From Paraclostridium ghonii (lineage in GTDB: Bacteria > Bacillota > Clostridia > Peptostreptococcales > Peptostreptococcaceae): a DNA stretch of 64,000 bases. Of the stretch, positions 36,322 to 45,950 are shown piece after piece. Location of the stretch: NCBI RefSeq assembly GCF_030815085.1, contig NZ_JAUSWG010000004.1, one strand, 5' to 3'. The position numbers and the translations under genes were made by a program. The notes below the pieces were generated by a model. The model worked only from the letters and a program-made list of their open reading frames with translations. It searched no databases and was not told the origin of the DNA. Position 1 is the stretch's first letter. Each line of letters opens with the position of its first letter.

Positions 36322-37883
36322 ATTTGTAAATTTTTTTGTTCAATCTCAGTTTTCTTTCTTTCTAAATTCAAAACTTCACTACTTTTACTAGATCCTTGTG
36401 ATGAATTTGCTACCACATACACCTCAACATTTATATCTTCAGATAGATTTACTGGAATGCTAATATTATTCTCTCTTATTCCATATTTATACAATTCAAA
36501 TCCTCCATTTGGTGAAGCTATGTTGTTTCGTATATAAACACTATATGTGCAATCAAAGCTCTCTAGTTTATCCCATGAAAGATTTATATTTCCATCGTCA
36601 TTTATATCTCCAGATAAGTTTTTAACTTGATAATTTTGAATATTTTCTGAGTTAGTATATTCTTTTTTAATATTTATTATATCGCTTTTTTGAGTGTATA
36701 CTCCATCAGATTTACCTACAACGTATAAGTCTATATCTGGGTTTTTTATATCTTTCAAGTTAATAGTTATAGTGGTTTTTACTTTTTTACCTTTTCCTAC
36801 TTCTTCTTTATTTATTTTTATTGACTTAAATAATTTAAAATCTTTTTCTTCTTTTGAGTTATTTTTCAGATATATTTCATATTCTTGTATATCCTCTAAG
36901 TAATCCCATGAAAGGTTTATCTCTAAATCATCCCCAATAATTTTAGATATAGCTTCTAAGTTTTTAATTTTTTTAGATTCTGTATTCTCTTTTAAAACAT
37001 TTACAGTTATAATTTTACTTTTTCCACCACAGGTTACTTTTACTTTTTCACTGCCTTCTCTAAGTCCAGTTACTATGCCCTCACTAGAAACCTCTATAGC
37101 GGTTGCTATTGGTAACTTAAATCCAACAATTTCATAATTAACTTTAGGGTGCTCTAAGTTTTTTGGAGAAGTTTCTACTTTTATATCTAAGCTTTTTTCT
37201 TCATTTATATGTAAATTCATATTGTCGTTAATATATAAATCTGAAACTTTAGCTTGTATGTTAAACTTGTATTCTTTGATTTTATCTCCAGCTTTTATCT
37301 TTAATGTAGAGTTTCCTACTCCAATAGCTTTTAGCTTATTATTTTCTACCTTCAAAACCTTTTCATTAGATATATCATATGTATATTTTTCTTTTTCTTT
37401 GAACTTGAAATCAACATCTACATTTACATCTATAGGAGAACTATCTCCCACATAGTTTAGCTTATTTATAGATACATCTATATTTTCTACTTTAGGATTT
37501 ACAACTCTTATAGTAGCTTTTCTTATGGCCCTATTATCTTTCATAATCATAATTGCCGAGTACCCTTCTTTTATCCCAGTTATAGTATCCTCTTTTATTG
37601 ATAAAATATCAGAATCAGATGCCTTATACCAAATCCTAGGTCTTGATGCATATAGGGGTATTACAATATATTCTCCACTATTTACTTTTATAGAATCGCC
37701 TAATTTTATTACATATTCGTCTATATTTTGAATATAATCACCTTGTGTCATCCGCAGTTCCACACCTTTTACTAGTGGACTTATTATTCCATATTTGAAA
37801 AGAAAGTACTGCCCTATAAATATAGCTACAATTATTATGCTACAAAAATAAATTTTATTTTTTTTCTCCCTCCAAAAATTCAT
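36297..37883 (-). CDS. Membrane-anchored surface protein with Ig-like and FnIII-like domains
   Basis: The 528-residue protein has one N-terminal transmembrane helix (about 11-33) and a long extracellular part. Two or three BIG2-like Ig domains (about 60-300) show motifs such as NKLKAIGVGNSTLKI and EGIVTGLREGSEKVKV. Two FnIII-like domains follow (about 310-410 and 425-510), each opening with LEINLSWDYLE or NINLSWDKLE. There is no sorting motif or enzyme domain, so it may bind a surface partner. Its end overlaps the shared terminator at 36278-36321. Confidence 0.8.
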   Translation of the reverse strand: MNFWREKKNKIYFCSIIIVAIFIGQYFLFKYGIISPLVKGVELRMTQGDYIQNIDEYVIKLGDSIKVNSGEYIVIPLYASRPRIWYKASDSDILSIKEDTITGIKEGYSAIMIMKDNRAIRKATIRVVNPKVENIDVSINKLNYVGDSSPIDVNVDVDFKFKEKEKYTYDISNEKVLKVENNKLKAIGVGNSTLKIKAGDKIKEYKFNIQAKVSDLYINDNMNLHINEEKSLDIKVETSPKNLEHPKVNYEIVGFKLPIATAIEVSSEGIVTGLREGSEKVKVTCGGKSKIITVNVLKENTESKKIKNLEAISKIIGDDLEINLSWDYLEDIQEYEIYLKNNSKEEKDFKLFKSIKINKEEVGKGKKVKTTITINLKDIKNPDIDLYVVGKSDGVYTQKSDIINIKKEYTNSENIQNYQVKNLSGDINDDGNINLSWDKLESFDCTYSVYIRNNIASPNGGFELYKYGIRENNISIPVNLSEDINVEVYVVANSSQGSSKSSEVLNLERKKTEIEQKNLQIKKPESTF

Positions 37884-38010
37884 TAATCCACTTCCTTATT
37901 AATTAGAGGACTACTTTATGAAGCAGCCCTCTAATATGATATTTCTTATTAAAATTATATACTATAATTTGTATTTTTAAAACTATTTAGGAAGATTTTG
38001 TTATAATCTT

Positions 38011-38055
38011 AATTAAAAAGAACTTACAGAAAAGTACTGTAAGCTCTTTTTAATT
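38011..38055 (-). terminator. Hairpin terminator of gapdh
   Basis: A 19-bp stem with one mismatch, 38011-38029 with 38037-38055, with T5 on the transcribed strand. It begins at the stop codon of the GAPDH gene. Confidence 0.8.
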
Positions 38056-39091
38056 AAGCACTTGCTTTGCTAGAAATTAAAAGTTCTTTTGCAACATATG
38101 ATACTAAATCTACCGTTCTGCATGAATATCCCCATTCATTGTCATACCATGCTACAACTTTAACCAGATTTCCATCATTAACCATAGTTGATAATCCGTC
38201 TACTATAGATGACTCTGAAGTTTGCTTATAATCTATAGATACAAGTGGTAAGTCTGAATATCCTAATACTCCATTTAATTCTTTCTTAGAGGCATTTTCT
38301 AAAACTTTATTTACTTCTTCAACGCTTACATCTCTACTAAATTCACAAACTAAATCTACCATAGAAACACTAGGACTTGGAACCCTTACTGCAAATCCAT
38401 TTAATTTCCCTTCTAAATCGGGCAATACTTTTGATACTGCTTTTGCTGCTCCTGTTGTTGTTGGGATCATAGAAACTCCTGCACTTCTCGCTCTTCTAAG
38501 ATCTTTATGTGTTTTATCTAGTATTTGTTGATCATTAGTATATGCATGAATAGTAGTCATTAAACCTTTTTCTATTCCAAATTCTGAATCTAAAACTTTT
38601 ACTACTGGAGCTATACAGTTTGTAGTGCAAGATGCATTAGAAATTATGTGATGTGTACTGCTATCGTATTCATTTTCATTGACACCCATTACTATAGTCT
38701 TGTCTTCATTTTTTCCTGGTGCAGTAATTATTACCTTTTTAGCTCCTGCATTTATATGTTTTTGAGCATCTTCTTTTTTAGTGAATTTTCCAGTAGACTC
38801 TATAACTATATCTACACCCATTTCTTTCCATGGTAAATTTTCAGGATCATTTTCTTTTAATACTTTTATTTTTCTTCCATTTACAATTATATTTTCTTTT
38901 TCATCAGTTTCTACTTTTCCTCTAAAAACACCATAAGAAGAATCATAAGTAAATAAATGCGCTAGTGTTTTAGCATCACTTCTTGCATTTATAGCAACTA
39001 TTTCAAATCCTTCCAAACCGTTTTCCTCAGCTATTCTTAAAACCATTCTTCCTATTCTTCCAAATCCATTTATTGCAACTCTTGCCTTCAT
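38054..39091 (-). CDS. gap: Glyceraldehyde-3-phosphate dehydrogenase (type I)
   Basis: The 345-residue enzyme has an N-terminal NAD-binding fold (AINGFGRIGRMVLR) and the catalytic Cys in SNASCTTNCIAP. The segment AYTNDQQILDKTHKDLRRAR and the C-terminal WYDNEWGYSCRTVDL are invariant features of GAPDH. It converts glyceraldehyde 3-phosphate to 1,3-bisphosphoglycerate with NAD+. It is unlinked to pgk/tpi in this window, which suggests a separate or second GAPDH. It has its own terminator directly at the stop codon. Confidence 0.95.
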   Translation of the reverse strand: MKARVAINGFGRIGRMVLRIAEENGLEGFEIVAINARSDAKTLAHLFTYDSSYGVFRGKVETDEKENIIVNGRKIKVLKENDPENLPWKEMGVDIVIESTGKFTKKEDAQKHINAGAKKVIITAPGKNEDKTIVMGVNENEYDSSTHHIISNASCTTNCIAPVVKVLDSEFGIEKGLMTTIHAYTNDQQILDKTHKDLRRARSAGVSMIPTTTGAAKAVSKVLPDLEGKLNGFAVRVPSPSVSMVDLVCEFSRDVSVEEVNKVLENASKKELNGVLGYSDLPLVSIDYKQTSESSIVDGLSTMVNDGNLVKVVAWYDNEWGYSCRTVDLVSYVAKELLISSKASA

Positions 39092-39251
39092 AATAACGTC
39101 CTCCCAGTTTTTATATTAATTTATAGTATGCTTCATTAACTTATTTAGTGTACTCTTTTTAACTTTTCTCACTTATATATATAACACTTTATTTTATATA
39201 GGTCAACACTTTTGTAAAAATCAAATAGAAAATATACAATTTATATACATT

Positions 39252-39280
39252 AAAAAGCTACTCATTACGAGTAGCTTTTT
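39252..39280 (-). terminator. Hairpin terminator after the efflux operon
   Basis: An 11-bp stem, AAAAAGCTACT with AGTAGCTTTTT, flanked by AATTA on each side, follows the Yip1 gene stop. Confidence 0.8.
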
Positions 39281-39296
39281 AATTACCGCTTAATAT

Positions 39297-39959
39297 TTAC
39301 ACTATATTCGAAAACATAGCTTTTGCTATAGTTAACAAAGGATATATTAAAGTTAATATATATATAATTATTGGAAGTATTTTATGTAATTTTTCTGTTT
39401 GTAAATAGTATTTAAGTATTCCATATAAAAAGTAGGCAGCCCATAGCTTAATAAATATACTATTTATAAAACTTGCTATTTCAAATAACTTCATGTCTCT
39501 TAAAATTATCATACTTATTGTTGATAAAATAGAGGTAACTATAGAAAATACTATAAATCTAAAATATAAAAGACTTTTAAAATACTTCTTATCTTTTATT
39601 TCATTTTTTTCAACAACTCCCATAGACATTTCATTTACCAAGCATAATATATTGACACATATCCAAGCCCATATTAATGGCACTATGACATCTCCTAAAT
39701 AGGTAAACACCATAAATATCGGTTTATCACTACTATCCCCTGAATTTCCAATACTCCCTATACTTTGTGCTCCATTCATACCTTCTGTAGTTAAGCCACT
39801 TTCTAATATTCGGTGTTCTACTGCTCCACATAAAAGGCTTATGACCACAAGAGCAACAAATAAGTATATTAGTCTTAGTGGTTCTTTGTTTTCATATTCA
39901 TCTTCTTTAAAATTTTTAAAATATTCTTTTGGCTGTATTATTAATGTTTTTAAATCCAT
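39297..39959 (-). CDS. Yip1-family membrane protein
   Basis: The 220-residue protein opens with a YIP1 pattern, LIIQPKEYFKNFKED. It then has about five hydrophobic helices with a Gly/Ser-rich loop (SIGSIGNSGDSSDK) between the first two. It is the last gene of the MacA/MacB-type operon, 19 bases after the permease. Yip1 proteins often accompany such exporters in clostridia, but their role is unknown. Confidence 0.8.
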   Translation of the reverse strand: MDLKTLIIQPKEYFKNFKEDEYENKEPLRLIYLFVALVVISLLCGAVEHRILESGLTTEGMNGAQSIGSIGNSGDSSDKPIFMVFTYLGDVIVPLIWAWICVNILCLVNEMSMGVVEKNEIKDKKYFKSLLYFRFIVFSIVTSILSTISMIILRDMKLFEIASFINSIFIKLWAAYFLYGILKYYLQTEKLHKILPIIIYILTLIYPLLTIAKAMFSNIV

Positions 39960-39978
39960 ATAATGTTCTCCTTTTTAT

Positions 39979-41214
39979 TTAATTGTATATAGCTTTTATA
40001 GGATCTAATCTAGATGCTTTATATGCAGGTATAATCCCAAACACAATCCCAACTATAATAGATGTTGATGAAGCTCCTATAAATGTTTTTATTGTTAATA
40101 CAGGGTTAAACGGCATAACTAACCCTGCAAGCTGAGATAATATAAATCCGCTTAGTATTCCTAGCAATCCTCCTATTAAAGTTACAAACATTGCTTCAAA
40201 TAAGAATTGTAACATTATAGAGTTTGGTGTAGCCCCTATTGCACGTCTTATTCCTATTTCTCGTTTTCTTTCTGTAACTGAAACATACATTATATTCATT
40301 ACACCTATACCTCCAACAAATAATGATATAGCTGTTATAAGAGTAATAAACATAGTTATAGCAGAAATCATAGAATTAAGCTCCTCTGTCCCACTTCCTG
40401 GGCTTTCAACGTTATAAGTTCCCGGTAAATTAGGATGATTATTTTCTAAAACTTCTTTAATGCTGTCTGAAACAGTATCAAAATCATATCCTGGAGATAT
40501 AAAAACATCTAAAGATGTTATTTTATTTACATTTTCTTTATTTTTAATTTCATTAATTCTATCTATAGAAGCTTGTTGCACTAAATCCTGACTAGACGAG
40601 AATATACTTTTTTGTTTTTCTAAAACTCCAATCACCTCAAACATCGTTCCATTTAAGTTTATAGCTTTTCCTATAGCTAATTTAGGATTATCAAATAATT
40701 TTTTTGCATTTTCATAAGTTAAAACTATTACATCATTATTTATATCGCTTTTCTCAAAATATCTACCATAAGATAATTTAGCTAATTTTTTTGATCCAAA
40801 TAAATCCATACTTTCACCATCATAGGCTCCATATATGGATCTTGTAGTTTTATCTAAAAAACTTATCTCTCCAAAATTAAAACCTTCAAAACCATAAGAT
40901 TCCTCTCCTTGTTCAGGTTTTTCAACTTTTTCAACCCCTTCTACTTTTTTCAAATCATATATATCTCTATCTATAAATATATCTAGTGATGATATATCTT
41001 GATTAAAGTTTTCTGGCATAAAATTTACACTTACTTTATTAGCATTTACTTTTCCTGTTGCTTCTGAAACGTTAGCTTTGAGTCCATCACCTATAGATAA
41101 AACAACTACAACAGAACTTATCCCTATAATAATTCCTACCATAGTTAAGAAAACTCTTAATTTATTGGCCTTTAAACTTAACAGTGAACTTTTAATTAAA
41201 TTTTTTATGCTCAT
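39979..41214 (-). CDS. MacB-type ABC transporter permease
   Basis: The 411-residue protein has an N-terminal transmembrane helix with RVFLTMVGIIIGISSVV and a large extracellular MacB domain (about 45-275). The C-terminal FtsX domain has three helices, with VTERKREIGIRRAIGATPNSIM as the coupling segment. It is the permease of an efflux pump for peptides or small toxic molecules, adjacent to the ATPase (2-base gap) and the adaptor gene. Confidence 0.9.
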   Translation of the reverse strand: MSIKNLIKSSLLSLKANKLRVFLTMVGIIIGISSVVVVLSIGDGLKANVSEATGKVNANKVSVNFMPENFNQDISSLDIFIDRDIYDLKKVEGVEKVEKPEQGEESYGFEGFNFGEISFLDKTTRSIYGAYDGESMDLFGSKKLAKLSYGRYFEKSDINNDVIVLTYENAKKLFDNPKLAIGKAINLNGTMFEVIGVLEKQKSIFSSSQDLVQQASIDRINEIKNKENVNKITSLDVFISPGYDFDTVSDSIKEVLENNHPNLPGTYNVESPGSGTEELNSMISAITMFITLITAISLFVGGIGVMNIMYVSVTERKREIGIRRAIGATPNSIMLQFLFEAMFVTLIGGLLGILSGFILSQLAGLVMPFNPVLTIKTFIGASSTSIIVGIVFGIIPAYKASRLDPIKAIYN

Positions 41215-41216
41215 AT

Positions 41217-41897
41217 CTAGTCCTCCTCAGTAAAAACACCATCTTTAAGATAAATTACTTTTGTTGCATATTTCCTAAGATCTGGATCATGAGTAACCAT
41301 AACAATAGTTTTTCCTTGTTTGTTTAATGAATCTAATATATTCATAATTTCATTACTTGTGTTGGTGTCTAATGCACCTGTTGGCTCATCGGCAAATATT
41401 AGTTGAGGATCATTTATAAGAGCTCTCGCAATGGAAATACGTTGTTGTTGTCCTCCTGATAATTCATTTGGAAATTGTTTTATCTTATCCAGCAACCCAA
41501 CCATATTTAAATTATTTTCAACTTTTTTTAATCTTTCTTTTTTCCCTAGCTCATTATCATAAAGAAGAGGTAACTCTATGTTTTGATAAATATTTAAACT
41601 AGTTATTAAATGAAATTGTTGAAAAATAAATCCTATGTTTTTATTACGAAAGTGGGATCTCTCTACTTCTGTTAAATTTGTAACGTTATTTCCATTAAAA
41701 ATATATTCACCTTCATCAAACTTATCTAGAAATCCTAATATATTTAGTAAAGTAGTTTTTCCACTACCTGACTTACCCATTATCATTACAAAGTCTCCAC
41801 GTTTAATTTCCAGACTTAGTGACTTTAAGACATGCAATTTATTTTTTCCTATTCCATAATATTTTTGAATGTTATTAAGTTGTATAAAGTTATTCAA
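41217..41897 (-). CDS. MacB-type ABC transporter ATP-binding protein
   Basis: The 226-residue ATPase has Walker A GKSGSGKTT, signature LSGGQQQRI and Walker B LIFADEPTGALD. The GALD ending is typical of MacB-type ATPases. Its start overlaps the adaptor gene by eight bases, so the two are translationally coupled. It energises the permease encoded next. Confidence 0.92.
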   Translation of the reverse strand: MNNFIQLNNIQKYYGIGKNKLHVLKSLSLEIKRGDFVMIMGKSGSGKTTLLNILGFLDKFDEGEYIFNGNNVTNLTEVERSHFRNKNIGFIFQQFHLITSLNIYQNIELPLLYDNELGKKERLKKVENNLNMVGLLDKIKQFPNELSGGQQQRISIARALINDPQLIFADEPTGALDTNTSNEIMNILDSLNKQGKTIVMVTHDPDLRKYATKVIYLKDGVFTEED

Positions 41898-42939
41898 TTT
41901 CCTGACCTTCTTTCATATCACTATTTATAACTTCTACAATTTCTTCTTTTTCTTTCAATCCTGATGTTACTATTATTGAATCTCCTTTTTCGCCTTTAGT
42001 TATTACGTTTTGTTTAACAAGTTTTTTATCTTTTATTAAATAAACATATTTTTTACTTCCTTCAGTTTTAATAGCAGTTTTAGGTATTTCTATTGATTCT
42101 TCTAAAGGTTCAGCCTTAATTTGAACATGGTATCCATTAACTACATTTTCTTTAGATTCTAAATTTATTCTAACTTGATAACTAGATACTTGCGCTGTCG
42201 TAGCCTTTCCATCTACTGCTGGGACGTTTTCTTCTGGATTATATGAAATATCTACTAATTCTCCTTTTATAGTTTTGTCATTTGCTAAAACTATAACATC
42301 TACCTGTTGATTTAGTTTTATTTTTTCTAAATCTCTTTCTGATACTTGCGCATTTACATATAAGTCATTACTTTTTAATTTTAATAAGGCTTGATTTTGT
42401 TCATCTGATCCTTTATTCGGTATAGAAACTTCCCCTGCAAACGGAGCATACTCATATGTATATTGTTTTTTCTTAAGTCTCTCTATTTGTTTTTGCTTAT
42501 TTTTTATTTGTTCATCTATAGATTCATTTAAGTTCATATTTGTACTAACTTCTTTATTTTGATTTTCATTATTTTGAGATTTCTCACTTTTACCTTTTTC
42601 CTTTTTCAAATCTGATATTTGATCTTCTAAATCTGATATTTGGTCAGATATCTCTTCATTTTTATATGTTATAAGTAAACTTCCCTTACTTACAAATTCT
42701 CCATTTCTTTTATTAATTTCATAGTTGTCTCCTTTAGCCTGATCTTTATAAAATACCTTAGATTTAGACGGCTCTACAACTCCACTAAAAAAAGTTTTCT
42801 TTTCATCTGGTATTATATACCTTTTTATAGCTTGATCCTCTTTTGCTTTTTCATATTTACTTTTTACAACTAAGAATCCTATGGCTCCTGCCCAAATAAC
42901 TACTACTGATAATCCTATAGCCATATATTTTTTTTTCAT
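41890..42939 (-). CDS. HlyD/MacA-type periplasmic-adaptor-like protein
   Basis: The 349-residue protein has an N-terminal transmembrane anchor (about 7-25), a lipoyl-like half (FFSGVVEPSKSK) and a coiled coil of repeated QISDLEDQISDLKKEK (about 95-165). A barrel and membrane-proximal domain follow. Gram-positive MacA-like adaptors guide substrate out of the wall side of the pump. It is the first gene of the operon. Upstream, a transposase remnant separates it from a 23-bp repeat array that could be its original control region. Confidence 0.88.
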   Translation of the reverse strand: MKKKYMAIGLSVVVIWAGAIGFLVVKSKYEKAKEDQAIKRYIIPDEKKTFFSGVVEPSKSKVFYKDQAKGDNYEINKRNGEFVSKGSLLITYKNEEISDQISDLEDQISDLKKEKGKSEKSQNNENQNKEVSTNMNLNESIDEQIKNKQKQIERLKKKQYTYEYAPFAGEVSIPNKGSDEQNQALLKLKSNDLYVNAQVSERDLEKIKLNQQVDVIVLANDKTIKGELVDISYNPEENVPAVDGKATTAQVSSYQVRINLESKENVVNGYHVQIKAEPLEESIEIPKTAIKTEGSKKYVYLIKDKKLVKQNVITKGEKGDSIIVTSGLKEKEEIVEVINSDMKEGQEIE

Positions 42940-43062
42940 TTTTACCTCCTCATATAATTTAACATTCTGTTAACTTATTTATATTTGAATCTCGACCCCG
43001 ATAGGGTTTACAATAGTTTCACCACAAAACACATTACACCCTAAAGAAATGAGTCGAGAAAA
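42940..43062. other. Spacer between the efflux operon and the transposase remnant
   Basis: This holds the Shine-Dalgarno of the adaptor gene and a short inverted repeat, TCTCGAC (42990-42996) with GTCGAGA (43053-43059), that could be an eroded element end. No gene is seen. Confidence 0.35.
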
Positions 43063-43296
43063 TTGAAACCTACGGTTAAATGCCCTGTATTTGGTAAAGA
43101 CATATATCTTCACCATAAATACAAGTATCATATTAGCTTTAAATGTAATAATAAAAAGTGTAATCATACATTTAAGCAAATTATAACTACGGCTATAGTT
43201 GAACCATCATCTGAAAAACTTAATGGTAAAAACCACTACATTAAAAAAAACCTAAAATCTTCGTTAAACATATATCAGTTGTTACAGATGTCTTAA
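43063..43296 (+). pseudogene. Transposase-like zinc-ribbon remnant
   Basis: The 77-residue reading begins KPTVKCPVFGKDIYLHHKYK and contains CNNKKCNHTFKQI. This is the arrangement of a zinc-ribbon at the start of some insertion-sequence transposases. The first CxxC pair is broken (CPVFG instead of CPxCG), and there is no catalytic domain after it. It is most likely the dead N-terminal end of a transposase. The family cannot be named with certainty. Confidence 0.5.
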
Positions 43297-43323
43297 TTTA
43301 TACATGGTTATATAATAAACTAT

Positions 43324-43392
43324 AAACCTTAAGACTTTCCTAAGACAAATCTTAAGATTTTCTTAAGATAAACCTTAAAATTTTCTTAAGCG
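43324..43392. repeat. Three tandem 23-bp repeats with regularly spaced CTTAAG-like motifs
   Basis: The units are at 43324-43346, 43347-43369 and 43370-43392. Each has two CTTAAG-like motifs, giving six in all, 11 or 12 bases apart and so on one face of the helix. An array of this kind fits cooperative binding of a response regulator. No gene is visibly driven from it today. Confidence 0.75.
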
Positions 43393-43400
43393 AAAAAAAT

Positions 43401-43442
43401 GAGCTGACACATTGCAATTTAAAATTGCTCATGCGACAGCTC
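43401..43442 (-). terminator. Conserved hairpin, member 2
   Basis: GAGCTG and CAGCTC form the outer stem, CAT/ATG pairs follow with two mismatches, and GCAATT/AATTGC forms the tip. It lies just after the stop of the gene at 43451 and is related to 28871-28906 and 50153-50192. Confidence 0.75.
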
Positions 43443-43450
43443 CATCTTTT

Positions 43451-43657
43451 TTACATATTTTCTTCAAATTTTTTATTTAACCTAGCCAACATATTTTTAG
43501 AGAACTTAGCAATATCTTCTGGTACTCCAACGCTATTGGCCAAAACTGCATAACAGTGAATAGCTCTTTTATAGTCCTTTTTACCTGTATATGATTTAAA
43601 AGCTTCTTCTGCTAAATCTTTGCATATAACTTGCATTCTTTCATATCTTTTTCTCAA
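43451..43657 (-). CDS. Small helical protein of unknown function
   Basis: I do not recognise this 68-residue protein. It is predicted all-helical, with a KDLAEEAFKSYTGKKDYKRA stretch and a basic, Met-containing N-terminus. It has no membrane segment. The TTG start is supported by GGGGG seven bases upstream. It is followed by the conserved hairpin at 43401-43442 and precedes nothing co-directional nearby, so it is probably monocistronic. Confidence 0.55.
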   Translation of the reverse strand: MRKRYERMQVICKDLAEEAFKSYTGKKDYKRAIHCYAVLANSVGVPEDIAKFSKNMLARLNKKFEENM

Positions 43658-43746
43658 ATCTATTCCCCCTATGAAAGTAGTGTGTACTTATATATATGTT
43701 TTTTTATGCACTAGTTACACTAGAAATAGATTATTTTACTTTTATT

Positions 43747-45744
43747 TTATTTTTTAAGGTAGTATTCCATAATATTTTTAACTTTTACAGTAGGTATCTC
43801 ACTGCCACCTCTTCCTTTTACATTTTCTACAATCATAGATATAGCAAGTTTGCCTTCATCTGTATCAACTCCTGCAAACCATCCATTTTCATTTGCATTT
43901 GTGTCTTCTTTATCTTTCTTTAATTCAGCTGTACCTGTTTTTCCTGCTATATTTATGCCATCAATTTTAGCTGAGTGACCAGTTCCCTTAGGATCATTTA
44001 TTACAGCCGAAAAACAATCTTTAAGAGTATCTAAATATTCTTTTTCTATAGCTTGCTTATACACTTTAGATTCTGACCCTTTTGTTATATCTAGTTTTGG
44101 CATCATTATTTTCCCATCATTTCCTAAACTTGAGTATATCATAGTCATATTTAAAGGAGTTGTTAACACTTCACCTTGTCCATATCCTGTTGCAGCCAAT
44201 AATGATTTATTATTTAAATCTCCACTATTAGATATTTTAGATTTTTCTATAGGGTATCCAAATTTTATATCTTCTCCAATACCAAATTTTTTAGCTCCAC
44301 TTACAAAATCTTCTCCACCTATATTAATTGCAGCTTTTGCAAAATATATATTATCTGAATATATTGTTGCATCTTTTAGGTTTACTGGTTTTCCAGGGTC
44401 TGTAACTCTAGTTACATCATATTCTTCCCATGCCTGTCCTTTTATATCAATAGCTTTATTGGGGTCTATTTTTTTATCTTCAAGCCCTATAGCTGCTGTT
44501 ACTAACTTCATTGTTGATCCTGGTGAATATACATTTTTAAATCTCCTTTGTAATTGATCATTGTTACCAGCTTCCCATTTAGATTTTTCGGTTTTTGTTA
44601 TATATGTCATGTAACTATTTGGATCAAATGAAGGTGAACTTACCATTGCTAAAATTTCACCTGTTTTTGGATCTGTAGCTACACTTGCTCCTTTTTCATC
44701 TTTCATTTCATCATATATTTTTTTCTGTAACTCAATATCTATAGATAATTTTATATCTTCTCCATTTTTTACTTTTTTCTCAGCTAAAATATCTTTTTTA
44801 CCCTGAGGAGTTAATATGTATACACAGCCTCCATCTTGTGCTCTTAATTTATCTTCATATATTTCTTCTATTCCACCTATTCCTATTTCACTATTCTTAT
44901 TGTATCCTTTATTTTTTTTATCTTTCAACTGTTCTTGTGTAATATTTCCAGTGTATCCAATTAAACTACCTATTGCTTCTCCACCATTATACACTCTGGC
45001 ATGTTTATTGGTAGAAACTTGAACTCCAGGTATTTGAATTAATTTTTCTATTTTCTCATTTTCAGAATCTAGTAAACTTACTATATCTACAGCATGTTCT
45101 GGATTTGTATTTGCATTTATTTTATTTTCAATATAACTTGTGCTTATATCTAAAGTATTGGCTATTTCATCTATTTTGCTCTTTTCATTAGAATCTTTAA
45201 ATTTACTTAAATTTAATTGTACTTGTTTTAATTGTCCTTCCCCTGCAATTAAATTATTATTTCTATCATATATGCTACCTCTTTTACCTTTGTAGTCATC
45301 TGTTTCTATCCCTACTTTGTCTTCCTTTTTTAAATCAGGAAGAATTAATCCGTAGTCCCAATCAACCTTGTAGTATTTTGCTTCTTTTGCTATTTTTATT
45401 TTAACTTTTGATGAATCTATTTTTCCACCAAGTGTATCCATGCTTATATTTAGATATATATCTTTTCCTTCATCAAAACTTTCATCAGATTTAGATATTT
45501 TAATATCTCTTGCTTTTATACGTGCATATATATCTGTATATGATTGCATAAAATCTTCTTTGCTTATACTTTTTTGAGATTCTTTCGAAAGCATAGCATA
45601 CATTTTTTCAAAATCTTGATTTTGCCAGTATTCAATATACTGATTGAGTGTATTTTCAGCCTTAGATGAAGATGTACATCCAGTAATAAAAATGATACTT
45701 GATACTATTATTAAACTTATAGTAAATAATTTGAATTTTTTCAA
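43747..45744 (-). CDS. MecA/PBP2a-like penicillin-binding lipoprotein
   Basis: The 665-residue protein has a lipobox (ITGC, Cys23) and an NTF2-like MecA_N domain (about 28-140, NTLNQYIEYWQNQDFEKMY). The PBP dimerisation domain follows (about 150-320), then a transpeptidase domain with STMK (Ser410-Lys413), SDN (463-465) and KTG (602-604). It cross-links peptidoglycan outside the cell. The MecA_N architecture is that of low-affinity class B PBPs, such as PBP2a and PBP5fm, but low beta-lactam affinity is not shown by sequence alone. The TTG start follows GGGGG. Confidence 0.9.
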   Translation of the reverse strand: MKKFKLFTISLIIVSSIIFITGCTSSSKAENTLNQYIEYWQNQDFEKMYAMLSKESQKSISKEDFMQSYTDIYARIKARDIKISKSDESFDEGKDIYLNISMDTLGGKIDSSKVKIKIAKEAKYYKVDWDYGLILPDLKKEDKVGIETDDYKGKRGSIYDRNNNLIAGEGQLKQVQLNLSKFKDSNEKSKIDEIANTLDISTSYIENKINANTNPEHAVDIVSLLDSENEKIEKLIQIPGVQVSTNKHARVYNGGEAIGSLIGYTGNITQEQLKDKKNKGYNKNSEIGIGGIEEIYEDKLRAQDGGCVYILTPQGKKDILAEKKVKNGEDIKLSIDIELQKKIYDEMKDEKGASVATDPKTGEILAMVSSPSFDPNSYMTYITKTEKSKWEAGNNDQLQRRFKNVYSPGSTMKLVTAAIGLEDKKIDPNKAIDIKGQAWEEYDVTRVTDPGKPVNLKDATIYSDNIYFAKAAINIGGEDFVSGAKKFGIGEDIKFGYPIEKSKISNSGDLNNKSLLAATGYGQGEVLTTPLNMTMIYSSLGNDGKIMMPKLDITKGSESKVYKQAIEKEYLDTLKDCFSAVINDPKGTGHSAKIDGINIAGKTGTAELKKDKEDTNANENGWFAGVDTDEGKLAISMIVENVKGRGGSEIPTVKVKNIMEYYLKK

Positions 45745-45912
45745 TTCTATTTCCCCCGTTCTTTTCTAATTGTCATATCTTAAAACTCTACATTATATTA
45801 CACTGTTTTTTTGTAATTAAAGGTAGGTTTTAAGTTTACCCTTATTTAATTATATATATTTATTCTGTATAATTCATTTATTTTCGTAAATTCTCATTAA
45901 TTTTATAAAAAA

Positions 45913-45950
45913 AGAAAAAGACTTCACTTTTAGCTATAAAGTCTTTTTCT
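45913..45950 (-). terminator. Hairpin terminator overlapping the end of the next gene
   Basis: An 11-bp stem, AGAAAAAGACT (45913-45923) with AGTCTTTTTCT (45940-45950). It includes the stop codon and the last codons (KKTL) of the minus-strand gene at 45934. Confidence 0.75.

Noticed and set aside
42990..43392. CRISPR array, suggested by repeated AT-rich units
   Set aside because: The three units of 23 bp are contiguous, without spacers, and no cas gene is present.
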